From Paenibacillus puerhi (lineage in GTDB: Bacteria; Bacillota; Bacilli; Paenibacillales; NBRC-103111): a stretch of 64,000 bases of DNA. A model generated the notes under the pieces. The model did no database searches, was not told the DNA's origin, and saw only the letters and a list, made by a program, of their open reading frames with translations. The stretch spans positions 86,491-150,490 of the forward strand of contig NZ_WUWM01000017.1 in NCBI RefSeq assembly GCF_009846885.1, in the 5' to 3' direction. This document shows positions 53,134 through 61,179 of the stretch, one piece after another; position 1 is the first letter of the stretch, and the number at the start of each line of letters is the position of its first letter. Made by a program: the position numbers and the translations under genes.

Positions 53134-55968
53134 TTAAGCGCCCCCCTCCTGCAGCCGCAGCAGCAGCAGCGGGACACAGCTGTACACGATCATCGCCGCA
53201 GCGGCCACGATGCCCGAGTCATTCAGCGCGAGCGCGGCGAACGAGCCGAGCACATTGGCATAGCAGCCGTGCATCAGGAACGGGTAGCGCCTCTCCCAAG
53301 CCCGAAGCCTGCCCTTCGGGCGCAGCACCAGAGCGGCCATCACGAACAGGCCGGTCAGCAGCACCTCGCTCCAGGCGGACACCTGGAGCAAATGCACGTT
53401 CATCGCCAGCTTGCGCGTGACCATGGCGCCGATGTGGTCCCAGCGCCCCTGCCGCAGGGACGCGAACGCCCGGCCGATGTGGGTGCTGTGTCCGGCACCC
53501 GCATCGGCCCGCAGGCTGCCGCCGCCCGGCTCGGCGGCGGAGGCTATCGCGGCTGCGGCAGAGCCGCTCCCCCCCGCCGGGGCGGGGGGAGCGGCGGCGT
53601 TCAGCAGCCACAGCCCTGCCAGCGCGGCGGCCACCGGCACCGCCAGCGCCAGGCTGAGGCGGCGCCAGCGCAGCGGCCCGCCAGCGGCGAGGCGCGCAGC
53701 CAGCACGCCGAAGGCGGCGGCCGCCGCCAGCGCGCCGCCGGCATTGGCGCCGACGGCAGGCGCCGCGAGCGCCCCGGCCGTCAGGCTGCCGACGGCCAAG
53801 GCGGGCCAGGCCGCGCGCCAGCCGGGCGGCGCAGGGGCGACCGGCGCGGGGCAGGCTGGCGCCAGCTTCGCCGGACCCACCGGACCCAGGCGCCGTTGAT
53901 TCCGTCGGCGACGGCCGTGCATCAGCTCAAGCCAGGCGCTCAGCCCCAGCAGCGAAGCGCCCAGCAGCACGCCCATGCATTCGTTGCCGATGCCGTAATA
54001 TCGCGCGCCGATCATCGCATCGTAACCGAGCACTGATCGCTTCATCATAGAGGAGCCGGACCATCCGTCCCCCATAATCAGCAGCGAGACACCGGTCCCG
54101 GTGAGCGCCATGATCCATACCAGGGCAGACCGGGGGCCGACGGATATCCGGCTCCCTCGCCAGCCTGCCGCTCCAATAGCCGCTATCAGCACGGATATCA
54201 GCATCCAACGCGCGGGACTGCCCCAAGCCCAGCCCATCCCCACCAGGATAGCCGGAGCCCAGAGGATCGACTGCAGCAGCAAGCTTAATCCCCTGAGCCA
54301 ACCCCGGTTCCAGCCCAGCGCGATCCATATGGCCCCGGCTCCCAGCCCCAGAAGCATGATGGAAATCTCATAAACCGCAAGTCCATATAACAGCGGCGGC
54401 CTAAGCCTGTAAATGCCGCTCAGCCTGTCGATCTCCTCCAGCAGCCGCGGCAGCGGCTCCTTGGCTTCCTTCACCGTCTTGGACAAGACGACGCCCGGCT
54501 GCCGTGTATTGACTATAGGGAGAAGGCGGCGGATCGGCTGCCCGATCATCCAGCTGGATTCGGCAAGCCCGAACTCCGCCAGTAAAGTCGGGGCTACGTC
54601 CACGGCGGCGACGATTCCCTCCCGGTAGGTTGTGGCCGAGCTTAACAGGCCGGGTACCCCCACCGCAGTGCCAACTGCTGGAGCTGACCGATCCGGGTCC
54701 CAGCGCAGCACCGGCGTCAGCAGCTTTTTTTTCCGAACCGCATCCGGATTCGGCTCCGGACTAAGAAGCCAGATCACGAATCGTTCCTCGGGCTGCTGCC
54801 GGCTCCGTATGACGGAAGCGGATCGGACCTGGGCTACCAGACGGTCAGCCTGGTTCCATGCAGCGTTCAGTCTGGAGCGGAAAGCCTCCTCCCCCTGTTG
54901 GCTCCTGCTAGCATAGGCTCGGGAGATCCCGTCGTACTCCCATACATTCAGCGTACCCCTCGGCACATATCCATTCGCCTCCTCCGGGATACGAGACGCC
55001 TCAGCCGTCCGGCTCCAGCTGCTCTGCAGCTGCGGGTTCACTTCCCCGAGCCGCGCATATCTGCCGTCGGACACGTTCCCTTGTCCGTCCATCAGCATCA
55101 GCGCCGCTGCAAAAGACTTGGCGGGCTTCCCGACTGCGCCTGCGATCGGCGTCTCTTCCAGACGCCAGATCCCGGTCTGGATCCCTGCCCCTTTCAGCAG
55201 CTCCCCCAGCTTGCCAGGCGCGGCTTCATATCCTCCCCGTTTATTCCGTGCCCTCAGACGACCTATGCCTGGAATTGTCCAGGAGCTGCGGCCGTCAGCC
55301 TCCTCGCTGACTATTCGGCCTGAGACATGCGGTAAACTTAGGCTGGCGAAAGCAGCCGGAGGTTCGGGGCGAACAGCGGACCCCAGTAGCGGGATCGGCC
55401 AGAGAAATCCAGGAGGGGCTAACCGCTTTCCATTCCCGGCGTCCGCCTCCTTCGCATCAGCCGGAGAGCCGGCTCCCCACGTAGCGTAGACAGACGCTAT
55501 CCCTTTGGACGCCAGCCTCACATTCATCGCCCCCGCATCACTATCCCTTGCGAGACTCCGCAAAGCGGGATATGCTGCCAGCCTTTCAGGCTCCAGTTCC
55601 AGAAAGGACAAGCCCGGCAGCGAGATCACCGTAACATGGACGATGCTGTCCGTCGAACGGGCCAATGCCTTCGAGCTGCCTACCATTCCCGTCTGACCTG
55701 CTCCGGCCGCAAGCTCCTGGCCGCCGGATACATCATCCGAGTGATCCTCGCCATCGAGAAGCTCTTGCGGTCCGCCCTTTGTTACCTCAGGCGAACTTTC
55801 TTCGCCTCCGACCGCTCGTTGGGGAGCTATTTCCGCTTTTTCCTCCCGCTGGGCGCTAACCGTTACAGAAGCGTAGGCTCCCTGCACCAGAATCGCTACA
55901 AGTCCCAGGCAAATCCATCGTTTTACCGTTAGGCGGTAAAGGGTATAAATAAGATATCCACTGTACAT
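53134..55968 (-). CDS. Large membrane protein with an extracytoplasmic alkaline-phosphatase-fold domain
   Basis: A 944-residue protein. One N-terminal signal-anchor helix (about 10-33) is followed by an acidic linker, then an alkaline-phosphatase-superfamily-like domain (about 105-490) ending with TTYREGIVAAVDVAPTLLAEFG, the conserved helix of that fold (in pieces), and IYRLRPPLLYGLA. Residues 500-940 contain about ten hydrophobic helices, interrupted by a very Ala/Pro/Gly-rich, high-GC stretch (about 690-830). The metal ligands of active phosphatases are not obvious, so it may be catalytically dead. ATG at 55968 has GAGG upstream. I do not recognise a characterised homologue; a role in envelope polymer handling is a guess. 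Confidence 0.6.
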   Translation of the reverse strand: MYSGYLIYTLYRLTVKRWICLGLVAILVQGAYASVTVSAQREEKAEIAPQRAVGGEESSPEVTKGGPQELLDGEDHSDDVSGGQELAAGAGQTGMVGSSKALARSTDSIVHVTVISLPGLSFLELEPERLAAYPALRSLARDSDAGAMNVRLASKGIASVYATWGAGSPADAKEADAGNGKRLAPPGFLWPIPLLGSAVRPEPPAAFASLSLPHVSGRIVSEEADGRSSWTIPGIGRLRARNKRGGYEAAPGKLGELLKGAGIQTGIWRLEETPIAGAVGKPAKSFAAALMLMDGQGNVSDGRYARLGEVNPQLQSSWSRTAEASRIPEEANGYVPRGTLNVWEYDGISRAYASRSQQGEEAFRSRLNAAWNQADRLVAQVRSASVIRSRQQPEERFVIWLLSPEPNPDAVRKKKLLTPVLRWDPDRSAPAVGTAVGVPGLLSSATTYREGIVAAVDVAPTLLAEFGLAESSWMIGQPIRRLLPIVNTRQPGVVLSKTVKEAKEPLPRLLEEIDRLSGIYRLRPPLLYGLAVYEISIMLLGLGAGAIWIALGWNRGWLRGLSLLLQSILWAPAILVGMGWAWGSPARWMLISVLIAAIGAAGWRGSRISVGPRSALVWIMALTGTGVSLLIMGDGWSGSSMMKRSVLGYDAMIGARYYGIGNECMGVLLGASLLGLSAWLELMHGRRRRNQRRLGPVGPAKLAPACPAPVAPAPPGWRAAWPALAVGSLTAGALAAPAVGANAGGALAAAAAFGVLAARLAAGGPLRWRRLSLALAVPVAAALAGLWLLNAAAPPAPAGGSGSAAAAIASAAEPGGGSLRADAGAGHSTHIGRAFASLRQGRWDHIGAMVTRKLAMNVHLLQVSAWSEVLLTGLFVMAALVLRPKGRLRAWERRYPFLMHGCYANVLGSFAALALNDSGIVAAAAMIVYSCVPLLLLRLQEGGA

Positions 55969-56064
55969 AACTATCCTCATTTCGGGCATCGGGGGACTGA
56001 CTGCTGCAAGGAAGAAACGCCATATCTTTCATACTTTTCCCAGTTCAAAGGTTAATATCCAGCA

Positions 56065-56311
56065 TGTGTATAACACAAGGGGGAGGATTCCTATATCCAC
56101 AACCTTATCCCCAGAAAAAAATGTCACTTTCCCTAGAAAAATCGGCATTTTTCAAACCATCCACAGAGTTATGCACATTATCCACAGGTTTTTGTCCAAA
56201 AAGTTATTCAGTTATCGGTCTAATAAATGGTTTGTCCGTTTCCTTTATTTTAGGCGCTTTTTTTCAGTTGTCCACATTATACACAAGGGCTGTGGATAAC
56301 TTTTGTCCACA
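56065..56311. other. DnaA-box cluster
   Basis: Five exact TTATNCACA boxes within 235 bp: 56065-56073 (minus), 56169-56177, 56178-56186 (these two head to tail with no gap), 56277-56285, and 56291-56299 (minus). Four one-mismatch boxes accompany them: 56093-56101, 56105-56113, 56268-56276 and 56303-56311. The last pair of sites lies in the arms of an AAGGGCTGTGGA/TCCACAGCCCTT hairpin. Chance expectation of exact boxes in such a length is well under 0.1. It lies between the membrane protein and leuA genes, far from any dnaA gene in view. Confidence 0.85.
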
Positions 56312-56337
56312 GCCCTTGCTTGTTTATTGCTTGTATT

Positions 56338-57945
56338 TTAGGAAGTTCGAACCTCAGCCTCTGTCGATTTCCGAAGCTCCCCGGTCTCCGTTAACCCTTG
56401 CTGCTCAAAGTCCCGCGCCGCCTGATTGCAAGCGGCCATGAACGCATGCGCAGCCGCAAGAATGATGTCCCTTTGCGCCGAAACGCCGCGATACGACTGG
56501 CCATGAGCGAGTACCGTCACGATCGCTTCTCCGCTCGCCTCTTCTCCCGAGGACAATGAGTACAGCTCCAGGTCGGCAAATTCCGCCTCGAACGGCAATG
56601 CCTGCTTAATGCCCGAAACTACAGCTTCCACCGGACCGTCCCCCGTCCCGAAGCACACCTTCTCCTGGCCTGCGGCTTCGTCCCGAATCGTGCATGAGGC
56701 GACACGATGTCCCGCATCTCCCGTCACCACCTGAACGGAAGTCAGCGCGAACGGCTCGAGCACCCGGTTCACCGTTGCCCCTACCAGCTCCAGCAGCTGA
56801 TGGTCATGCACAACCTTCTGCCGGTCAGCCATGTCCTTGAAGGAAGCGTAGAAGCTTTCCATTTGCTCCGCATCGAGCTCAACGCCCAGCTCGCTGACCC
56901 GGTGCTTGATCGCATGCCGTCCGGAATGCTTGCCGAGAATAATCATGCTGCGGGGGATGCCCAGCGCCTCGGGGTCCATGATTTCATACGTATTGCGATT
57001 TTTCAGCAAACCGTCCTGATGAATGCCCGCTTCATGCTGAAAGGCATTACGGCCGACGATCGGTTTATTGAACGCAATTGGGAAGCTCATCGCGCGGCTG
57101 ACCATCTGGCTTGTCGCGAAAATATGCTCCGGTTGCACTCCCGTCTCGGCTTGCATCGCGCTTTTTCTCGTCTCCAGCGCCATGACCAGCTCCTCCAGAG
57201 AACAGTTCCCTGCGCGCTCCCCGACTCCGTTCACCGTAACCTCTACCTGGCTGACCCCAGCCTGGATCGCCGCCAGACTGTTCGCTACCGCCAGGCCCAG
57301 ATCGTTGTGACAGTGAGCACTGAACTTGACCCGATCTGAGCCGCGGACGTTCTGCATCACGCGAGTAAACATGGCGCCGTATTCCTCCGGCAGCGCGTAG
57401 CCGACCGTATCCGGTATGTTGATAATCGTAGCCCCTTCCTCGATGACGGCCTCGATCACCTCAAACAGAAATTCATCACCGGTCCGCGTGGCATCCATCG
57501 GGGAAAACTCGAACTCGTCGACAAACTGTCTGCCGTAAGCTACCATTTCCCGGGCCAGCGCCACGACCTGCTCGCGAGATTTTTTCAGTTGGAAATCCAA
57601 ATGAATGTTCGACGAGGAGAGGAACATATGCAGCCTGCGCCGGCCTGCGTCCTGCGTCGCCTTCACCGCCGCATCGATATCGGCCTTGACCGCGCGGGCG
57701 AAGCCGCAAATCTCTATGTTCTGCAGCTCGCGGGAAATCTGCTGAACGGCGGCAAAGTCGCCGGGACTGGAGATTGGAAAGCCCGGCTCGATCACATCCA
57801 CGCCCAGCTTCGCGAGCTGTCGGGCAATAACGATCTTCTGGGCAGGCGTCAAGGTTGCGCCCGGCGCCTGCTCGCCGTCCCTCAGCGTCGTATCGAAAAT
57901 CGTGATGGGTCTGTAGACTTTAGCTTGATTTTGTGCTTGTTCCAT
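56338..57945 (-). CDS. leuA: 2-isopropylmalate synthase
   Basis: First committed step of leucine synthesis: acetyl-CoA plus 2-ketoisovalerate. A 535-residue protein with IFDTTLRDGEQAPGATLT at the N-terminus, ISSPGDFAAVQQI, HCHNDLGLAVANSLAAI (metal His), VNGVGERAGNCSLEELVMAL and a C-terminal regulatory LeuA dimer domain (about 385-510). ATG at 57945 has GAGGAGG nine bases upstream. It is a single gene behind two Leu T-boxes; no other leu or ilv gene is in the window. Confidence 0.96.
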   Translation of the reverse strand: MEQAQNQAKVYRPITIFDTTLRDGEQAPGATLTPAQKIVIARQLAKLGVDVIEPGFPISSPGDFAAVQQISRELQNIEICGFARAVKADIDAAVKATQDAGRRRLHMFLSSSNIHLDFQLKKSREQVVALAREMVAYGRQFVDEFEFSPMDATRTGDEFLFEVIEAVIEEGATIINIPDTVGYALPEEYGAMFTRVMQNVRGSDRVKFSAHCHNDLGLAVANSLAAIQAGVSQVEVTVNGVGERAGNCSLEELVMALETRKSAMQAETGVQPEHIFATSQMVSRAMSFPIAFNKPIVGRNAFQHEAGIHQDGLLKNRNTYEIMDPEALGIPRSMIILGKHSGRHAIKHRVSELGVELDAEQMESFYASFKDMADRQKVVHDHQLLELVGATVNRVLEPFALTSVQVVTGDAGHRVASCTIRDEAAGQEKVCFGTGDGPVEAVVSGIKQALPFEAEFADLELYSLSSGEEASGEAIVTVLAHGQSYRGVSAQRDIILAAAHAFMAACNQAARDFEQQGLTETGELRKSTEAEVRTS

Positions 57946-58015
57946 AATGAACAATCCTCCTCGAATTGGGTTTGCATTCTATTCTGATCGCATGTCGCAT
58001 CCTATTTTCGCTAAC

Positions 58016-58348
58016 AAAAAAAGCCCGCCTCTCTTGGAATAAGAGACGACAGGCTGATTCAGGCCAATGCCGCGGTACCACTCTTCTTGGATTCGCACTC
58101 TTAACAGTCGTGCACTACTGTCGTGAGGCCAATCCCGCTTGAACGTTGATGACGGAGACTGCTCCGTCGGAATCTGGGTCATAGGTCGTGATCGCCCGCC
58201 AGAATTACTCTGGCCTTTCGAACTTCGCGTGTATGCTCCGTCAATTCCGCCGCTCCCGGGCGAGCTTCAGACGATTCCCCTGCTGCGTCGCACCACCCCG
58301 CAGCTCTCTGTCCAGGCGAATATCGCTTACTGTTCCCGTTCTTAGCGT
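58016..58348 (-). promoter_or_regulatory. T-box riboswitch 2 (leucine), proximal to leuA
   Basis: Minus-strand leader with an AACAGTAA start of stem I, a CAGAGAGCTGCGG bulge region, a specifier loop GAAGCTCGCC (codon CUC, Leu), the T-box AAGAGTGGTACCGCG at 58085-58071, and a terminator hairpin (AGCCTGTCGTCTCTT/AAGAGAGGCGGGCT, then seven T, 58016-58056). The UGGU of the T-box would pair with the ACCA end of tRNA-Leu. Its stem I-to-antiterminator interval is longer than in copy 1. Confidence 0.92.
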
Positions 58349-58389
58349 TTACTCTATGCAGTTGTCGAGCGAGGCGGCCGCAGAACATC

Positions 58390-58681
58390 AAAAAAGCCCG
58401 CCGTCTCTTGGATAAGAGACGACAGGCTGTTCCCATCGCGGTACCACTCTTGTTGACTCTGTTCTTATCCGCCGCAAGGGCTAGAACAAAGTCCGCTCAA
58501 GGCCTGATCACGGTAGCGAACCGTCCAAACCTGCTGTCCTCGTAACACGTGCAGCGCTGCGCGCAGGACCATCAGTCTGGCCGCTCCCGGGTGAGCTTCG
58601 CCGCTTTCCCTATACTGCGTCGCACCATGCCGCAGCTCTCTGAATAGGTTGCCGGTTACTGTTCCCGTTCGTTGCGTTTTG
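58390..58681 (-). promoter_or_regulatory. T-box riboswitch 1 (leucine), distal
   Basis: Same architecture as the proximal copy: AACAGTAACC, CAGAGAGCTGCGG, specifier GAAGCTCACC (CUC), T-box AAGAGTGGTACCGCG at 58451-58437, and terminator AGCCTGTCGTCTCTT/AAGAGACGGCGGGCT plus six T (58390-58428). About 40 bases separate it from copy 2, with no second promoter visible, so the two act in series. Confidence 0.92.
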
Positions 58682-58692
58682 ATTTGTTAGTT

Positions 58693-58721
58693 ATTATATG
58701 TCGGGCAATTGGAAATGTCAA
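58693..58721 (-). promoter_or_regulatory. Sigma-A promoter of leuA
   Basis: Consensus TTGACA and TATAAT with a 17-base spacer on the minus strand, directly upstream of T-box 1 and just past the end of the M56 gene. Confidence 0.9.
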
Positions 58722-58729
58722 CAGACTAG

Positions 58730-60637
58730 TTATCGGACTTGTTGTCGCAGAATGACTGGACGCAAGTTGGCTCGAGGCAAGCTGCCTGGAGACAATTGAG
58801 TTTCCTCTATTCCACTTTTATAAGTGAAAATTTCGATTCTCGCCACATCTTCCTCTTCTCCGCTTGCCACGATCTTGAACGAACGGTTCGCGTTGGCTTC
58901 CCCGGGCGTGAAGATAGACCGAATACCGCTTCGTGCCGCCGGATTCCAGTAAACCGCTTCGCCTGTTGCCTCGTCTATAACGGCCAGGCTAATGGTTGGC
59001 GAAACGTCCGTCGTTTCTTTGACATCGAGAGCTAAGGTTTCTCCGCTTGGGATGACAAAGGCTTTTCCGAGCTGAACTCCCTCAGAACCGTCCGTTATTC
59101 GGTCACTTACAGATCCCGGGAGCTTCACGCTGTTATTGAAAATATCCGTAATTTTCGCTTTCTTGTCATAGGCCGTTAGCTGCTTGTAGCCGGTAATATC
59201 GTCGTTTGGATTTTGAGATAGATGGAATGTAAATTCCTTGGGGGATAGGATTTCATCAATCACATAAACTCCCCGCCGGATAAGCTCGTCGATAAACGCT
59301 GTGTGATCATAATTAAATCTCTTGCTCGCGTATTTCAGTTCAAATTCAATTTGGTTCGTAACCATTTTTTTAATGACGTTATCGTCTTTATAGGCTGCTG
59401 CCTGCTCGGCGAAAGCGACAGTTACCGTCCGATCCTGCACGGAAAAGGTTTGCTTGATCATGCCGGCAACGGATGCGTCGTTTTTGTCCTTCCACCGGAT
59501 GCCGACCTTGTAGGAAGGTTCTGCGCGGTTAAAGGAATCAAGCTTCAGCCCATATTCATCGATATACAGATCTGCAGCAAAAACGCCCATTCCGGTTTGT
59601 CCCAGTGCGGATTGTATATTTTCTTCCAGCGTATCTTTTACATTGTAGTAGGTCTTTATTCCTCCGCTGTACTCCGTTATCGGTTGGGGCGCTTTCGCAA
59701 ATACCACGGAAGATGAGAAAAGGGATACGACCATGATCATGAAGGCGGTCACGATACCGGCGAGCGCCTGACCTCTGCCTTTATTCCGGCTCATAATCAG
59801 CTTAAATCTTCGGTACAGCTGCTTCTTCGGCTGACCCAGGCCGCTGTTGAAGGCTGGAGAAGCCTGGGAAGCAAAATGCAGTATCATTTCGCTATAACGC
59901 TTCTTGTCCGTGGGCTCCATCGTTTTGGACAACGCCTCATCCACGGAGTATTCGCAGGCCTCGCTTATATTGGCCAAAGCCAAATAAGATAGCGGATTGA
60001 ACCAGTGCAGGCAGTTCACGAGCACCGCAAATAGCTTGAGCCAAGCGTCCTTCTGCTTGTGATGAATCAATTCATGCTTTAACGCAAGCTCGTAATCCTC
60101 CATGCTCATGCGCGTCATGGGAAATACAATGTGGGGCTTAAAGAATCCGATCAGCATAGGCGAGTGCACGTTATGGCTGGCCAGCACATTCAGACCTCCC
60201 GCCTTGTCGATAAGGATGCCTTGAAGCGCCTTGCGCTTGAATCGGAAGTAAGTGAAGAAGTAAAGGCACAGCATGGCGACAAAACCGCTGACCCAGATCC
60301 CAAGGATCCAAGCTTCGGCAGATAGAACGAGAGAAGGGCCAGTTTCGGCCGCCCGGCGCCCTTCGCCGGAAGGTACAGGCGGCCCCAGGGCTTTCGTCTC
60401 TTCGGCAGCGGCCGGATTGGCGGTAACTGAAGCTACACCGGGTTCCGGAATCAGGGAGTGAGGATAAAGGGTAGGCACCTGGACATGGAGCGGCACAAGG
60501 AACAGCAGCAAGGCCGACACACAGACGTAATAATACGAGCGTCCGCCGCAGGCTGAGGCAAGCTTCGTTTTAAGAAGTATGAGACCAAGGCTGGCGATAC
60601 TGCCGGCCAGGGACGTCATTAGCAGCCATTTAATCAC
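58730..60637 (-). CDS. BlaR1-like M56 metalloprotease sensor with a non-penicillin-binding C-terminal domain
   Basis: A 635-residue membrane protein. Four to five transmembrane helices surround an M56 zinc protease with LKHELIHHKQKDAW (HExxH near 187-191), LHWFNPLSYLA and ACEYSVDEALS. A helix near 300 leads to a large extracytoplasmic part (about 325-635) that lacks the SxxK/SxN/KTG motifs of BlaR1 sensors; a segment like FAEQAAAYKDDNVIKKM and later beta-rich repeats are unassigned. GTG 60637 (GGGAGG nine bases upstream) overlaps the repressor stop by eight bases. By analogy it cleaves or inactivates the BlaI-type repressor upon an unknown signal. Confidence 0.85.
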   Translation of the reverse strand: MIKWLLMTSLAGSIASLGLILLKTKLASACGGRSYYYVCVSALLLFLVPLHVQVPTLYPHSLIPEPGVASVTANPAAAEETKALGPPVPSGEGRRAAETGPSLVLSAEAWILGIWVSGFVAMLCLYFFTYFRFKRKALQGILIDKAGGLNVLASHNVHSPMLIGFFKPHIVFPMTRMSMEDYELALKHELIHHKQKDAWLKLFAVLVNCLHWFNPLSYLALANISEACEYSVDEALSKTMEPTDKKRYSEMILHFASQASPAFNSGLGQPKKQLYRRFKLIMSRNKGRGQALAGIVTAFMIMVVSLFSSSVVFAKAPQPITEYSGGIKTYYNVKDTLEENIQSALGQTGMGVFAADLYIDEYGLKLDSFNRAEPSYKVGIRWKDKNDASVAGMIKQTFSVQDRTVTVAFAEQAAAYKDDNVIKKMVTNQIEFELKYASKRFNYDHTAFIDELIRRGVYVIDEILSPKEFTFHLSQNPNDDITGYKQLTAYDKKAKITDIFNNSVKLPGSVSDRITDGSEGVQLGKAFVIPSGETLALDVKETTDVSPTISLAVIDEATGEAVYWNPAARSGIRSIFTPGEANANRSFKIVASGEEEDVARIEIFTYKSGIEETQLSPGSLPRANLRPVILRQQVR

Positions 60638-61010
60638 GAGAATCGGCCTCCCGATTAATGAATTCACGGAGCTCGTCGATATCCTTTTTAGTCAGATTCT
60701 CGTCCTGGAACAAGGCACTGATCAGACTTTTGGCAGAGCCGTTATGAATGGAACGTACAAAGCTCTGAGTTTGGATTTTTTGGTATTCATGCTCGCTTAT
60801 GGCCGCCCAATATTCATGAGCGTGGGAGCGTCCGAGCTTGACGGAGTGCAGAGCTCCCTTGTCTATCAATCTTCCAGCCAAGGTGAGAAGCGTCGTAATT
60901 TTTTTGTCGGGCAATTGCTCAGCGATTTCCTTGGTCGTCATCTTTTTTCCGCTATTCCATACGACTTGCATAATCTCCATTTCCGCTTTGGTAATTTGCA
61001 TAAGGACCAT
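60630..61010 (-). CDS. blaI: BlaI/MecI-family transcriptional repressor
   Basis: A 126-residue winged-helix repressor: ITKAEMEIMQVVWNSGKKMTTKEIAEQL holds the first helices (in pieces), KKITTLLTLAGRLIDKGAL the recognition helix and wing, and GRSHAHEYWAAISEHEYQ the turn before the C-terminal dimerisation helices. The sequence around FVRSIHNGSAKSLISALF is where BlaR1-type proteases usually cleave relatives. ATG at 61010 has GAAGG upstream; a second ATG lies three codons later. Partner of the M56 gene. Confidence 0.92.
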   Translation of the reverse strand: MVLMQITKAEMEIMQVVWNSGKKMTTKEIAEQLPDKKITTLLTLAGRLIDKGALHSVKLGRSHAHEYWAAISEHEYQKIQTQSFVRSIHNGSAKSLISALFQDENLTKKDIDELREFINREADSRD

Positions 61011-61024
61011 TCCCTTCCCTTCGT

Positions 61025-61071
61025 TTCTACAAGTCGTTTTTCATTATACGTATTGTAGAACCGAAAGGCAA
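61025..61071 (-). promoter_or_regulatory. Promoter and candidate operator of the blaI-M56 operon
   Basis: Minus strand TTGCCT, 17-base spacer, TATAAT (61043-61071). An inverted repeat TTCTACAA (61025-61032) and TTGTAGAA (61053-61060) brackets the -10 box with 20 bases between arms. Each arm contains the TACA/TGTA element of BlaI/MecI operators, so autoregulation is likely. Confidence 0.75.
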
Positions 61072-61072
61072 T

Positions 61073-61112
61073 AAAAAAAGCCCCGATGCCCGAACATGCC
61101 GGACACCGAAGC
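61073..61112 (-). terminator. Intrinsic terminator of the guanine permease gene
   Basis: Thirteen-base-pair stem with several G-U pairs (GCTTCGGTGTCCG/CGGGCATCGGGGC) followed by seven T on the minus strand. Confidence 0.8.
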
Positions 61113-61179
61113 CTTGAGAACATGAGAATATGCACAGAAGTCGAACCATTTTGAAGAAAACCAGGCGTTCGCCTCAACC

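Noticed and set aside
56287..56325. Simple intrinsic terminator for leuA
   Set aside because: The AAGGGCTGTGGA hairpin has no T run on the leuA strand, and its arms consist of DnaA-box sequence, so the DnaA-box reading is preferred.
57979..58345. Short open frames inside the T-box leaders
   Set aside because: They overlap conserved leader elements on both strands and lack ribosome sites; the RNA explains the sequence.
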